Below, one piece after another: positions 11,737 through 22,341 of a stretch of DNA of 64,000 nt (positions are counted from its first letter, which is position 1; each line of letters begins with the position of its first letter). This DNA is from Podospora pseudocomata (Eukaryota > Ascomycota > Sordariomycetes > Sordariales > Podosporaceae), in assembly GCF_035222375.1 (NCBI RefSeq), contig NC_085890.1, forward strand, positions 1,302,001 to 1,366,000. The letters are read 5' to 3'. A program made the translations under genes and the position numbers. The notes below the pieces were generated by a model. It had not been told where the DNA came from. It ran no database searches and saw only the letters and a list, made by a program, of their open reading frames with translations.

Positions 11737-12501
11737 AAACCAGAAGGGAAACCGCCACATGAAGGTCGGCGGTAGCACTGCAAGTGGCGGTCGTCATTCA
11801 ACGAGAAAAAAAAGAATGGGAGCGATGGGGAGGGCCGAGTTCCACGCGACTGCAGCTCGCTTGGGGGGAGGAGCGGGTACACCTTCATGCTGCAACGCCG
11901 TTGATGATATTCCTGGGCCTCCTCCACAAAGCGGTAAGAAGGGCTGCGGTGTCTGACCTGGGGGAGGGGAGGGCTACGTCCAAGTTTTATATCTTGATAT
12001 TGCAGTTGGTTGGTTGATGGCAGTTTCCGACCTAACCCAGCGCTACGTCCGGGGCTGGTGAGATGCTGAAACACGGCCATGCGCTGGGATTTGAGCTGTA
12101 ATATCAGCCACTTTTACCTGGCAAGCAAGCACCAAGTGAAAGGGGCACCGTGTTCACGGCGTCCGGCGTCCGGCGTCCGGAAAACAAACAAAGAAAGGAC
12201 AGCCCAAGTTTCGCTAAACGGCAAGCGGCAGAGGCGGGCAGGAAGAGAGAGGGAGAAGAACGAGAAGGTGAGGTGAGGGTACCTTGGCAAGTCGCTTGGC
12301 TTGGCTCTTGGGTACCTGTACATGACTTGGCGAGAGGTATTCCGCACTGCACCCACCTGGCCATGGGCCAAGAGTCCATAGCCCACCCCATGCACCTACG
12401 CTATTTTGTTTTGACCCCTCGAGCCCTCTTTTTATTTGAACCAGCCAGTCCCGCCGCGGCACGCACACCCTTCCCATAGAATATTCCACCGATTGCTTGC
12501 A

Positions 12502-12513
12502 ATGTGTACGTAG
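12502..12513 (+). promoter_or_regulatory. Minimal upstream ORF before the RGS start
   Basis: ATG TGT ACG TAG encodes a three-residue peptide (M-C-T) and ends 13 bases before the RGS protein's ATG. If the transcript starts upstream of it, scanning ribosomes would meet it first. That would lower, or make conditional, translation of the main frame. The transcript start is not known from sequence alone. Confidence 0.4.
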
Positions 12514-12526
12514 CTGCTGCTAGTAG

Positions 12527-14739
12527 ATGGCCGCGACGTCCAACAATAAAACATCGACCACATCGCCCACGGATACTAATCTTCAATCGCCCACCCTCCC
12601 GAGCGACAAACCCTCGCCTGTCGGTCCCGGTCTGTTGGCTACCCAAGTTCCAGCACCACAAGCCGCCGTGTCCACCTCCACTCCCGCTTACACTCCCACC
12701 ACCACCACCACCTCCACCTCCGCCTTCACCTCCGCGCCATCACCGTCGCCATCGTCCACCATCGCCCACCGCCCACACCACTCCAGCAGCCCCTCCACCA
12801 TCTCGTTGCGCGCGGCTGGTTTTCTTGGCTTCTTTGACAGAACGCTCTCGGGCAAATCCGAGCCCAGAGTCCGTTCGCGCCAATCACTCAGCCGTCTTTC
12901 GACTGGCCCCGAGGCTCTCGCCACTCTTGCTGCCGTCAGTGGCATCCAGTCTGGCCAGTCGAGCCCCGAGAGACCTCCTCGCAGCATCCGATCGGCGTCG
13001 CAGTCGACCAGGAACCCCCCCTCTCAGCCTTACAGCGAAACCGACCCAAGCAGACCCGAACCGACTCTTGTCGGTCGATTGGACAACAAAATGCACCAAA
13101 CATCGTCGAGGTTACTCCGCATGACGGATGATGATAGGCCGTTTACTAAAGTCAGTCTTTCTTGTTTGCAATCGCATTGTGCAGAGGTGGGCTCGGTCCT
13201 AACTAGCAAGTGTAGGACTTCAAGGATTTATTTGCGACACTAATTGTCAGCCTTCTGCCACTGTCGGCCCATCGCGTACGATTGACCAAGATTGAGCACA
13301 CCTTTTTGTCTGAAGATGCCATCAACAATCTCGGATCGCTCAAATTCTCCCAATCCAACCGTATGCCTGATCCCAAGGACCCCTCCAGGATTGTGACAAC
13401 CACCACCACAACGACGTTCTCCATGGCTAAGGACATGGCCCGTTCGATTTGCCAGAGGTTTCTGGAGGCGCGGTTTATCGAGTCGGCGGACGGGAGGTAT
13501 CAGCAAGTATACACAATGAAGGGCTCGGTATGGCAGCTCACGCCCAAGGGCATCTCTATTTTGGACCGCTTCTGCTCAAGGAACGGCATTCAGCAAAAGC
13601 AGGTGGCCGAGCTTGTCGGTGCCTCGCTCCCACAGCTGGTTTCTCTGGAGCGCGATGGGCAAACCGACAAGCTCCTCACAGACCGGGGAACTATCGAGGT
13701 TATCTTCAGAAGATTCATTGGCGCTAACGGCCCCAATGTGAAGAGCAGCGTCAGCTCTGCCGACTCGGACTCGTTGAGCGACTACAAGGATGGCCTTACT
13801 GGGGTCAAGATGGCCGCGGAACGCAAGGTCGGAGGAAAGACGTTCAAGGATACCTTTACCGGAAAGTCAGCAACGGATTGGTTGATGGACTGCTCCACCA
13901 CGGTCGACCGCCGGGAAACTATTGAGATCGCTTCTCTGTTTGTGGAATACGACCTTATGGAGGCTGTCCAGCAAGATCGCTCTCACATGTCCCAGTATCC
14001 CGCTCACAACCTTTTTCAACCAACAAAGCATGCCATTTATCAGGTTACGGCCAAGGGTAGGGATCTCGTGAACGGGGCTCTGGCCCGGGGGCGGCCATCA
14101 GAAAGCGACGGCCATAACACTAGAAGTGGTATCGCCAAGGATTCGAACACGCAACGTCTGGACAAGATTCTCAACGACCCCGCGCTGCGGTTGCTGTTCC
14201 GCGAGAACCTCCGTGAGACGCACTGCGAGGAGAACCTCTCCTTCTATATCGACGTGGACGAGTTTGTGCGCCAGTGCAGGACGGCCATCAAGTCGGTGCA
14301 AAGGACCCCTGCCAATGTGTCATCTCTGGACGGGATCAAGGAGATTATGGCCCAGGCTTATGGCATCTATAACGCATTTCTGGCTCCCGGTTCTCCCTGC
14401 GAGCTCAACATTGACCACCAGCTGCGTAACAATCTCGCCACCCGCATGACCAAAGCAGTCGGGCAGGATGTTGCCATGATTGATACGCTCCACGAGGTCA
14501 CCGCTCTGTTCGAGGATGCTCAAAACGCCGTCTTCAAGCTGATGGCTAGTGTACGTTTTTATTCTCCCGCACATCATGGTACTCTTTGCTAACAAAATCT
14601 CTAGGATTCCGTCCCCAAGTTTTTGCGCAGCCCAAAGTACGAGCAGACATTGAAGAACTACAACTTTGACACGATCGGAGCCACCCACGGCCAGCCCCGT
14701 GTACCAGAACGGAGTCAAAGCAGGTCGAATCGCAAGTGA
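12527..14739 (+). CDS. flbA: Regulator of G-protein signalling, FlbA/RGS-1 type, 697 residues
   Basis: This GTPase-activating protein for a heterotrimeric G-alpha subunit acts at the plasma membrane. In ascomycetes FlbA/RGS-1 damps growth signalling so that sporulation can begin. Three exons: 12527-13150, 13216-14550 and 14605-14739, with 65-nt (GTCAGT) and 54-nt (GTACGT, CTAAC branch) introns, both phase 0. The N-terminal 190 residues are Ser/Thr/Pro-rich and disordered. The block RMTDDDRPFTK plus DFKDLFATLIVSL is typical of the family. Two DEP regions (about 255-340 and 410-500) precede the RGS box (about 520-670; RLDKILNDPALRLLFRENL, ENLSFYIDVDEF), which closes with FLRSPKYEQTLKNY. The length agrees with the 710-720 residues usual in the family. 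A 7 kb gene-poor region and a three-codon uORF lie upstream. Identification is firm. Confidence 0.95.
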
Positions 14740-16037
14740 CAGCCCAAACGACTCTTGTCGTTGAGGCTTTTGCGGCCCCCACGTTTTGGCAGGATATGCA
14801 GTGAACAGGATATGTATCCTTCACGCAAATTCAGAACAAACTCACTGGCAGTATGCATTTGATGTATAGCCAGATAATACGAACACGCTACAAGAAATAT
14901 TCTATCGTCGAGTTCTATTTCGGTGGGGGTGTGTACCAATCATGACTTGTCCGAGCTCATTGTTTGTGTTGACGAATAGAATATTTTATTTTTTTGCGTT
15001 GTCTCGTCTTTTTCCTGTCCGTTTGTCTCACTAATATAGTCATCGCGTTATGATGTTCCCTTCTTTTTTCTTTGTTTGGGGAGGTTCTCTATGGGGATGT
15101 GTTGATCACGAAATGATGGGAAGGAAGGAAGGGGAAATCATGGCGTTTTCGTTTTTCGTTTTGTTGGGAGGGGAGGGAGGGGGGGGAATGGATGGATGGA
15201 TGGATGGACAGGTTGGTAGCATAGATTTTAGGGGAGGGAAAGGGGGGTTGAGGAAGCTGGTTGTATTGGCATTTACATATTATACCTTTTTCTTTTACTT
15301 ACCACTACACACGTACACAACGTTTTTTTTTTTTTGTGGCGGGGAGGGGGGTTCATCATTGCGAAGTTAAGGGGGGTAAGGGGGGAGGAAATGTAAATTG
15401 AAAATGGTGCGTGGGGGGGATATGCGGATGAACCATGGAGGCATTGTGTAGGACATGACTGGGAGGAAGAAGATACTCGGAGAATGGGGGATAAGAAATG
15501 AAAACAAAGTATTAAACTTGTTGCTGTTTTTTTTTGTTTTGGTGACATGAGAAGAGGAAGTAAACAAACCTGATGTGAAAAGGGGGCGTGGGGAGGTAGG
15601 AATGCAATTTTCGCTTGGCGAGGCGTGAAGATGCCGTTTCATGTTGGAATGTATCCCCGCATTTCACTGAAGAATTCCCAGCGTGCCGGTTAGGGTTGGT
15701 TATTGGATTGTTTTGGTGGATTGAACTGTTTATTGGCTGTGGATGGAATTGATGCACGGGTTTGAGGTGGTGTGATCCGGGGTGCTGGGACAATGTATGG
15801 TGGTTGCCATGCCATGGGCGTTATAATCTAGGGATGGACGACCGGCAAGATAAAAAGATGGGATGGGCGCGCAGTTATCGGAGGGGTTGGTGTTTTGTTT
15901 TGTAACTTACTGTCGTTCACGCTCATTATATCCCACGGCTTGAGACACACTACTGCAAACACCTCAAGACCAACATCTTTCAGGCAAGATACATTATCTA
16001 CACTCACCACCACAACTACGTTATCATTATCGTCAAG
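14740..16037. other. Intergenic between RGS gene and small surface-protein gene
   Basis: No gene is seen. The first part is the RGS 3' UTR. The middle holds a GGAT tetranucleotide repeat (15189-15209) and G-rich, T-rich runs. The last 200 bases are the pyrimidine-rich, CA-rich promoter and leader of the next gene. Confidence 0.6.
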
Positions 16038-16401
16038 ATGCAGCTCCTCGCCCCTGTTCTCTTCGTCACGGCCACCTTGGCCGCCGCCAGCACAGAGCAA
16101 CAGCCCTTCCGCAGACAGGTCGGTTCCAACTCGACGCTCGTTGTCGTGCAAGCGGCTGAGACTGGTGTATGTTTTCGTCTTCATTTCCCTCCTCTTACTC
16201 CACTGACACTGAAATATCATCCTCCAGGCCTTCCGCGCAGGCGCCCTCCTCCCAACAGACGGCCTCGGCGCCGGCCGCTTCGCAGGTGACAGCGGATCTG
16301 GCTTCTTCGAGGTCTCGGGCGCGCCCAGCTCAACATTCACCGCAATTGGAGGGTTGCTGGGCGTGGTTGGTGCTGTGGTAGGCGGTGTTATGCTGCTCTA
16401 A
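16038..16401 (+). CDS. Small GPI-type surface protein, 100 residues
   Basis: Start MQLLAPVLFVTATLAAAS is a clear signal peptide. Exon 1 is 16038-16166 and exon 2 is 16228-16401. The 61-nt intron has a GTATGT donor and a CCTCCAG acceptor and is phase 0. The mature part is only about 55 residues, with one N-glycosylation sequon (NST) and Gly/Ser/Ala-rich sequence. The C-terminus ends in a hydrophobic stretch (IGGLLGVVGAVVGGVMLL) that reaches the stop. This is the layout of a short GPI-anchored or single-pass cell-surface protein. There are no cysteines. No named family is recognised; surface structure or signalling are both possible. Confidence 0.75.
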
Positions 16402-17764
16402 ACCTACCCGATCAGCACATGTCACCACAACCTCCTATTTGGTACCGCTACTTGCCCTCCCTCTCACAAAAAGTAGCTCGCCTCTCCCTCCCCCTGACCC
16501 CTGACACATGACCATCATCACCCTCCCCGCACATGGCCCATCCCAAATCTCATCTCCCCGTCGCCACGTGTCCCCGAGCACTCTCGGGCTTCCATTCTCC
16601 AAAACAATCAAAACGAGCGAACACGAACGGACTTTGATCCGTTCCGTCCCCCCTTCTCTATCTCACGCGGGCGGCGGACGGAGCGGAAACGGGGCTCGGT
16701 ACTTCGGCTTTAGCTCGTCATGGATTGATTGTGTGTGATTGTGTGTGGCCTATTGTTTTGTCTGTTGTTCATTGCCGTTCTTTGTTGTACGGGTCCCCAA
16801 TCCCCGGGTTTGGTCGCCGGTGAGGGAAGGGAGCGGGAACTTGCCGTTGATTATTGTGTGACTCTTCGGGTATCTCCGAGGCTTGCTTTTTAGAGAAGGG
16901 GGTTGTTTTATTTTTTTTATTTTTTATTTATTTTTTTATTTATTTTTTATTTTTAGATTTGCTGTGGCTTCTGTTAGTGAGGAAAACAATCAGTGTCTGT
17001 CTGGGATTGGAGTTCGGGGCTTTCTTGGGGCACACGTATTACTCTTGCTTTTTTTCTTGGGAGGGAGGAGATTCATGTACTCTATTTCGTTATTCATGTA
17101 AGGAAGATACACAAGCTGGTTATGTGTTAAGAATTTGAGATTGGGTTGGAAAGAGCGTGTTCAAGGGGAGTGTTGTTACCAGTTCCGAGACGAGGGGCTA
17201 TAACCTCGCTGGCGCGTATCGACCATTGCTGGGTTCAAGCATAGGATGCCTTTCCGGGGACCCTCCCAAACCGGGGTCCATTCCTGACCATATCTTTGTC
17301 CCCTTCCACACCTTCCCCCTTTCACAGCCTTACCCTTATCACCATCACTATCACATGGCTCAGCCTCATCTCTCTCGTCACAATAGGTAGATGCAAAAGA
17401 CAGAAAGATTCGCAGTAGGGGTATCTACAACCAAAAATCTACATCAAACAGCAAACTCACAAACTTCCCAGTACATCCACCCCGTATCCTCCGTCCCCGT
17501 TCCAAACCCCAATTCCGGTCCCGAAAAAACAGGCGTGGCTTGGCGGCCGGGAACTTCCCTACTATCTACAGACCCAAGTACCTCTACCACCCCCAACCCA
17601 AACAGAGAAAGGCTTATCACCACCAACTCGCAGTCACTACACCCGCCCAGATCCAGCCCCAAGTTCTCATAACCCCGCGATAAGAACAATGAAATGATGC
17701 GATCCCTCAGCCTACCTCCATACCAAAGTCCCTTAACCAGCAACCCACCACCTACCACAGGAAG
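16402..17764. other. Convergent 3' region, 1.36 kb
   Basis: No gene is supported. It lies between the 3' ends of the surface-protein gene (+) and the DUF7053-type gene (-). It contains a striking T/TA-rich run at about 16905-16955 and a CA/CT-rich stretch at 17320-17760 that has open frames but no domain. It is probably two 3' UTRs plus a spacer. Confidence 0.55.
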
Positions 17765-19120
17765 CTAAAGCACCTCCGGAACAAAAGGCCCCCTCAATGT
17801 AGCGCTGCTCTGACTCCCCCTCTTCTCTTTATTCGCAATCTGCGAAGGGAGCAACTCGTCATAGGGGTTCATCTCGGGGTACTCCTGACCAACATCTGAC
17901 CCAGCCCGACTCCTTGGCCCAGGGGTAGCACCATCAACAGATTTGACGCTCCCCTCCGAGCAAGCCCTCTGATGCCTCCCCCCCAGCGCTTGCCAGAGCG
18001 CATCCTGGGGTATCTCCTTCTTGTTCACGTCCGGTGTGCTATGCTGCGGCACCCTCAAGGGGTCAGGGACGAGGGTTCTATCCACCGGTTGGGTCGAGTG
18101 TTCGTTTCTCAGGGGGTGTTGCTGAAATCGTTGATCCCAGTAGTCTTGTCGTGACTCTTCGAAATAGGGCGTCTCTGGATAAGGAACGGTAGGCGTCGGA
18201 CCGGAGAATTGGATCTGCACTGTTGGCTGCGGCGGTGGGGGGTTACAAGTTTGGATGGTAGCTGGCTGGAAACTATGATACCCCATCGGAGGAGGGCTCT
18301 TAACCGACTGCGGCGGACTAGTCAAATTGCTCAGAGTAGGCGACCAGAGTGGGCTCGTCTGCGCGCTGTAACAGGACGGAGATGACTGCACGCTGTGCGT
18401 GGAGGATGACGCCGAACTGGGGCGGCTGTTTGGGGCGGAGGTGCTCATGTTTTGGCTGAAGCTCGGGGTGCGGATTGTGTTGTCGGTCATGGAGATCCGG
18501 TCTGCATTGCTTGGGGTACGGATTTGACTCCCGGGCTTGTTGCTGGCGATTTCGGCCTTAATCTTCAGCCTGTCAACGAGCGCGGCGTGGGATTTCTTGA
18601 GTGTCTTTTTCACGAAACCTGCCATGAAGACGTTGCACTTCATGTTGACGTCCTCGCGGATGTAGAGACCGATAGGGGGGAGGTTGAGGCCGAGTTCGGA
18701 TGGTTGGGGGATTTCGCCTGGGAGGCTGCCGCCTACAGACCATTTATCGCGGATGGCTGGGGGGCCTGAGGTTAGTGATGGGTGTGATGTGGTGGAAAGA
18801 AAACAAGACATACTCAGCCCTGCTGGCGCATAGCAGTGCGTCTGCACCCCGTCGGGCAGATCATGGAACGCGCATGTGTAAGTGACATCCCCCGTTACAA
18901 GCCCGCCAGGTAAATACGAGATCTTATCTGTGAGAGAAAACCACTGGCAGTTGAGCTCATCTGGGCTTGCGTGAGGTGGAGGAGGAATAGGATGTCGCTC
19001 CTTGACCAGCGGGTTCAAATCGATCATCTCCTCATGGTCGTGGAGGAAGTTGACGACCACCTCCCGAGTGATGTTCGGCGGCAGCGGCGTAACCGTTGTA
19101 AACACTGTGCGTTTCGACAT
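17765..19120 (-). CDS. DUF7053-type fungal protein with long disordered tail, about 435 residues
   Basis: The start at 19120 (MSKRTVFTTVTPLPPNITREV) matches the usual beginning of this fungal family; an in-frame ATG 14 codons earlier is less likely. Residues 1-170 form the conserved domain (VVNFLHDHEEMIDLNPLVKER, WFSLTDKISYLPGG, VTYTCAFHDLPDGV, HCYAPAGL, RDKWSVGG), a START-like fold by family description. Its function is unknown. A 48-nt intron (18766-18813, GTATGT donor, CTAAC branch, CTCAG acceptor) interrupts the domain and is a multiple of three, so its retention would add 16 residues without a stop. Residues 200-435 are Ser/Pro/Gln-rich and disordered. The family assignment is good and the role is not known. 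Confidence 0.8.
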   Translation of the reverse strand: MSKRTVFTTVTPLPPNITREVVVNFLHDHEEMIDLNPLVKERHPIPPPPHASPDELNCQWFSLTDKISYLPGGLVTGDVTYTCAFHDLPDGVQTHCYAPAGLSMSCFLSTTSHPSLTSGPPAIRDKWSVGGSLPGEIPQPSELGLNLPPIGLYIREDVNMKCNVFMAGFVKKTLKKSHAALVDRLKIKAEIASNKPGSQIRTPSNADRISMTDNTIRTPSFSQNMSTSAPNSRPSSASSSTHSVQSSPSCYSAQTSPLWSPTLSNLTSPPQSVKSPPPMGYHSFQPATIQTCNPPPPQPTVQIQFSGPTPTVPYPETPYFEESRQDYWDQRFQQHPLRNEHSTQPVDRTLVPDPLRVPQHSTPDVNKKEIPQDALWQALGGRHQRACSEGSVKSVDGATPGPRSRAGSDVGQEYPEMNPYDELLPSQIANKEKRGSQSSATLRGPFVPEVL

Positions 19121-19789
19121 CCTGGAGCCGTGGGTGGTAGATCTTTTGCGGAAAACAAACAACTCTATTTTTTCTGGTCAACAAAAGATATTTAGGTAGG
19201 GTAAGTATATAGGTAAGGTAAATGACGGGAGAGCGGCGGGGTGGTGAGTGTGTCCAGGGGCACCACCAACAGAAGTGTCAAACGAAACGTCATGGCGGCT
19301 GTGTTCAGGTAGACAGAAAGTCCCTTCCAATCGGCTGTGGCGTTGCCGAACTTGGCCCTTTGTTGCTTTCTTTGTTTCTGACTTGCCTGCTGCTGGCTGG
19401 GCTGCTGCTGCTGCTGCGCTCCAACCTGAAAACGTGGTCGGCAGTGCAGCAGCCAACCACCTCGGAAATAGCGACCCTCCTTCTGCAGGCCCAGTGCCAC
19501 CGTTACACCAACAGGGGTTCAGATGTGTGTGCTGCTGCTGCGTGGCGCAACCCCAGACTCGCCCGCCAAAGCTTATCTCAGCCGTTCCAACGAACCGCTG
19601 TTCGGTCCCAGATCCTCGGATCATCAACACCCGGCTGTTGGCCACATGGACCCTCGGGAGCCAACATGTCATAATGTGCGACTTCCCGCAAGACATACTG
19701 TATTGGTGCAAATATATATATTCACCATCCCTCTAATCGGCCGACAAGCGCCATCATTACAAATCATATAAGTCGTAGGCGGAGCATCC
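19121..19789. other. Intergenic, 670 bp
   Basis: No gene is seen. It holds the promoter and leader of the DUF7053-type gene and the 3' UTR of ORC4. CTG/CAG-rich sequence near 19380-19430 gives open frames in several phases but no recognisable protein. Confidence 0.6.
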
Positions 19790-22341
19790 TCAGATCTCCT
19801 TGCACCAGCGCGCCAAAACCGCATTGAGTTTTACCGCCGCCGGAATCTCCTCGAGTGCGACATCCAGCTTCCACATCTTGGAGTCCAGCCCGCTCAGACC
19901 AGCTGTTCCTCTCCCTCCCGAAGCCGCCGGCACAAGGAGACCGAGCGCAACGAGCCGCTCCCAGGCCATTCCTGCGATACCACGACCCCACACTCTTGTT
20001 CCGCCTCCAAAAACGAGAAGTCCCGAGCTTGCCGTCTGAGCTCGCTGCTTACTCATGAGCGATGAATACTCGTCGTAAGCCATCGCGAAGTTTACCGTAT
20101 CCGTATGTGCTACAATGTCCAGGCGCGCCGCTGCGATCAAGAGTGAGAGGTCTAGATCTGATAGTGATTCCAGCATGTGCAGTTTCGAGTCCGGTGGGTC
20201 CAAAGAAACAGCGATGCTGGGTGCTGGTATCCGCGGGAAGGGAGATGTTGGTGTTAAACCCGCCAAAGGCATGACACACGTCGTCAAGAAAGCAGAGGTC
20301 GACTTTGTGGTAGCAAAATATGACTCGAGGTGGTCTTTAAATCTCTGATCTTTGCTGTAGAGACGCTGCATTCGCCTGTTAGTACATGCGACTACATCCG
20401 CAAAGCTCATGGGAACTTACCTCGATCCGTTCGTTCCACCACTTCCAGAACTCTTCATGACCCTCCAGGGACTCATCAACACCCTCAGCTTTCATATCCT
20501 CCTCATCAATACTAAGTCCTTGCCTGCATACATCCCAGAATGCGGGAAGACTCTTTGGCAATGACAGATAGACATATCTGTGGCTGAATCGACTCTTGAC
20601 TCTCTTCTCCAGACTCTCTACCACGTCGATCCTCGTCGTCAGACCAACAACCGCAATAGGCGCTTTCCGAGCCTGTGCAATATCAAACAGATTGTACAGA
20701 AGCGTTTGTCTGGCATGTGTGGCGAACAGATCGAACTCGTCTATCACAAATACAATTGACTTGGATGTGACGCCTTCGTGGGATTCGGCGATCTCCGAGG
20801 GATGCGACAACAAAGCTAGCAGAGAAGCCATCGTGTCTGCGTAGTTGCTCGTCTGTATTTAATCAGCATTTCCTCGTGTTGTTTCGTATAAGGCAGTCCA
20901 AACCTACCTTGTTAACAAGATCATCCTCCACAGCCATCTCCTTGCCCAACTGCCGCCAGATCTCCCTCAACGCCAGCTTATCATCAGTATGAATGAACCC
21001 ATTCAGCCTTACGACGTGAAACTCCTCCTTATGTTGCTTAGACACATCAGAGATAACCGACTCTATCAGCGTCGTCTTGCCACACCCCCGCGCACCAATG
21101 ACCAACATTGAGTTACCCTCACCAGCAACAATCGTCTGCTCCACCAGCTGAAACGTCTTCTCATACGCTTCGTTCTGCCCAAAAAGCTTGATCCGTCGCC
21201 TCCCAGAGCACCGATCAAGCAGTACCCTTTGTGCCACACGCAAATGGTGTTCAAAATTGGGGATATCGAGCAGATCCTCAGCAACCTGCGCAACCGTCGC
21301 GGCTTTCATGTCTTGGAATGAAGTCCCCCTAACCTTTGCTGTATCATCCACGCTCAGCATCCCTGCCGCTTTCTTCTCTGCACAGTCCTTGCAGAACCAG
21401 TCTCCCTTGGGAATCCTCGCAACGCCATAACACTTCTGATGAACAGCCATGTCGCAACTGTCACAAAACAGAATTTGGTTTCCACGTTTTGAGTCGGGTT
21501 TCGAGCAAACGGTGCAGACCTCATCATCCTCTTCCTCCTCGCTCTCTTCCTCCTCCGCCTCGTTTTCGTCCTCGGGCCCAACTTCGCCATCAAGTCCAAG
21601 CCCATGCTTTTCCCCTGTCTTCTTCGTCGGAGTACCCTCCTCATCTTCCTCACTTTCCTCATCATCACTCTTTTCCTTCGCAGCAAAAACAACATTCTTC
21701 TTTCCTCTCTTCCCATCCACTCCCTTTTCCTTTCTCGGCGTCAGTATTCCCTTTGGAACCGCGTGCATCCCACCACCCCGTAAGCTCGTCGCCGCTTTCC
21801 CTGAGAGCTTCTTTGTCGTGGTGACATCGTCCTCCTCCTGCTCCGCGACAGTTTCCGCCGCGACTGGCTTGTTAGGTGGCCGACCTCGTTTTTTCTTCTG
21901 CGCTGGCGGTTCTTCCACATTCGCTTTATCATTTCGAGGAGCAGAAGTGACAGATTTTACCGTTGCCTTGCGCTTTGTGGCAGGAACAGTGGTGGTGGTG
22001 CCTTCAGCAGAACTCAACTCATCCTCATCCGAAGCTGGAAAGTCGTAAATGTTACTCTTTTTCTTGACCGATGGTTGCCGTGTTTTTTTGGTGGCGGTGA
22101 GAGGTTTGGGCTGGGTTTCTTCCGAGTCGGGAGCCTCATCGGAGTTGTTTGCTGCCGCAGGAGCAGGTGCCACGCGACGCCCACGGGGTTTTGCGCCGTT
22201 TGTTGCTGTTGCTGTTGATTCTTTCGATACTCGTACTCTTTTCGCGGCTGTTGTTGATGATAGTTCTGGCTCATCTTCGTTTTGGGAGCGTGCTCTTTTC
22301 TTGCCTGCTGCTGCGGCGGTAGAGGTGCCGCGGGGTGCCAT
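19790..22341 (-). CDS. ORC4: Origin recognition complex subunit 4 with PHD finger, 813 residues
   Basis: This is a nuclear AAA+ subunit of the complex that marks replication origins and loads MCM. Exons are 20908-22341, 20421-20852 and 19790-20365; both introns are 55 nt, phase 0, with GTAGGT and GTAAGT donors. The start at 22341 (MAPRGTSTAAAAGKKRAR) opens a 270-residue basic/acidic disordered region with an AT-hook-like KKRGRPP at about 150. A C4HC3 PHD finger lies at 275-320 (CTVC, CDSCDMAVHQKC, FCKDC). Walker A GARGCGKT is at about 416-423, and Walker B VFVIDEFD is in exon 2. The C-terminal third is the winged-helix region typical of Orc4. The PHD suggests chromatin reading; filamentous-fungal Orc4 proteins are known with this extension, which budding yeast lacks. 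Identification is firm. Confidence 0.93.

Larger units (their letters stand above)
5350..12526. other. Gene-poor block of about 7 kb upstream of the RGS gene
   Basis: I found no frame on either strand with a domain, a consistent splice pattern or a sensible composition. The block is rich in homopolymer and simple-sequence runs: GT repeats, A and T runs, a G14 and several C runs. It ends directly at the ATG of the flbA/rgs-1 orthologue. The likely contents are a long regulatory region and long 5' UTR of that developmental regulator, the 5' UTR of the gene at 4762-5349, and possibly non-coding RNAs. A fast-evolving small gene split by introns cannot be excluded by eye. Confidence 0.5.

Noticed and set aside
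12504-13124. 206-codon frame overlapping the RGS first exon
   Set aside because: Out-of-frame shadow of the Pro/Ser-rich N-terminus of the RGS protein. It uses no own splice sites or domain.
21449-22048. 199-codon Ser/Phe-rich plus-strand frame
   Set aside because: Antisense shadow of the Glu/Lys-rich region of ORC4.
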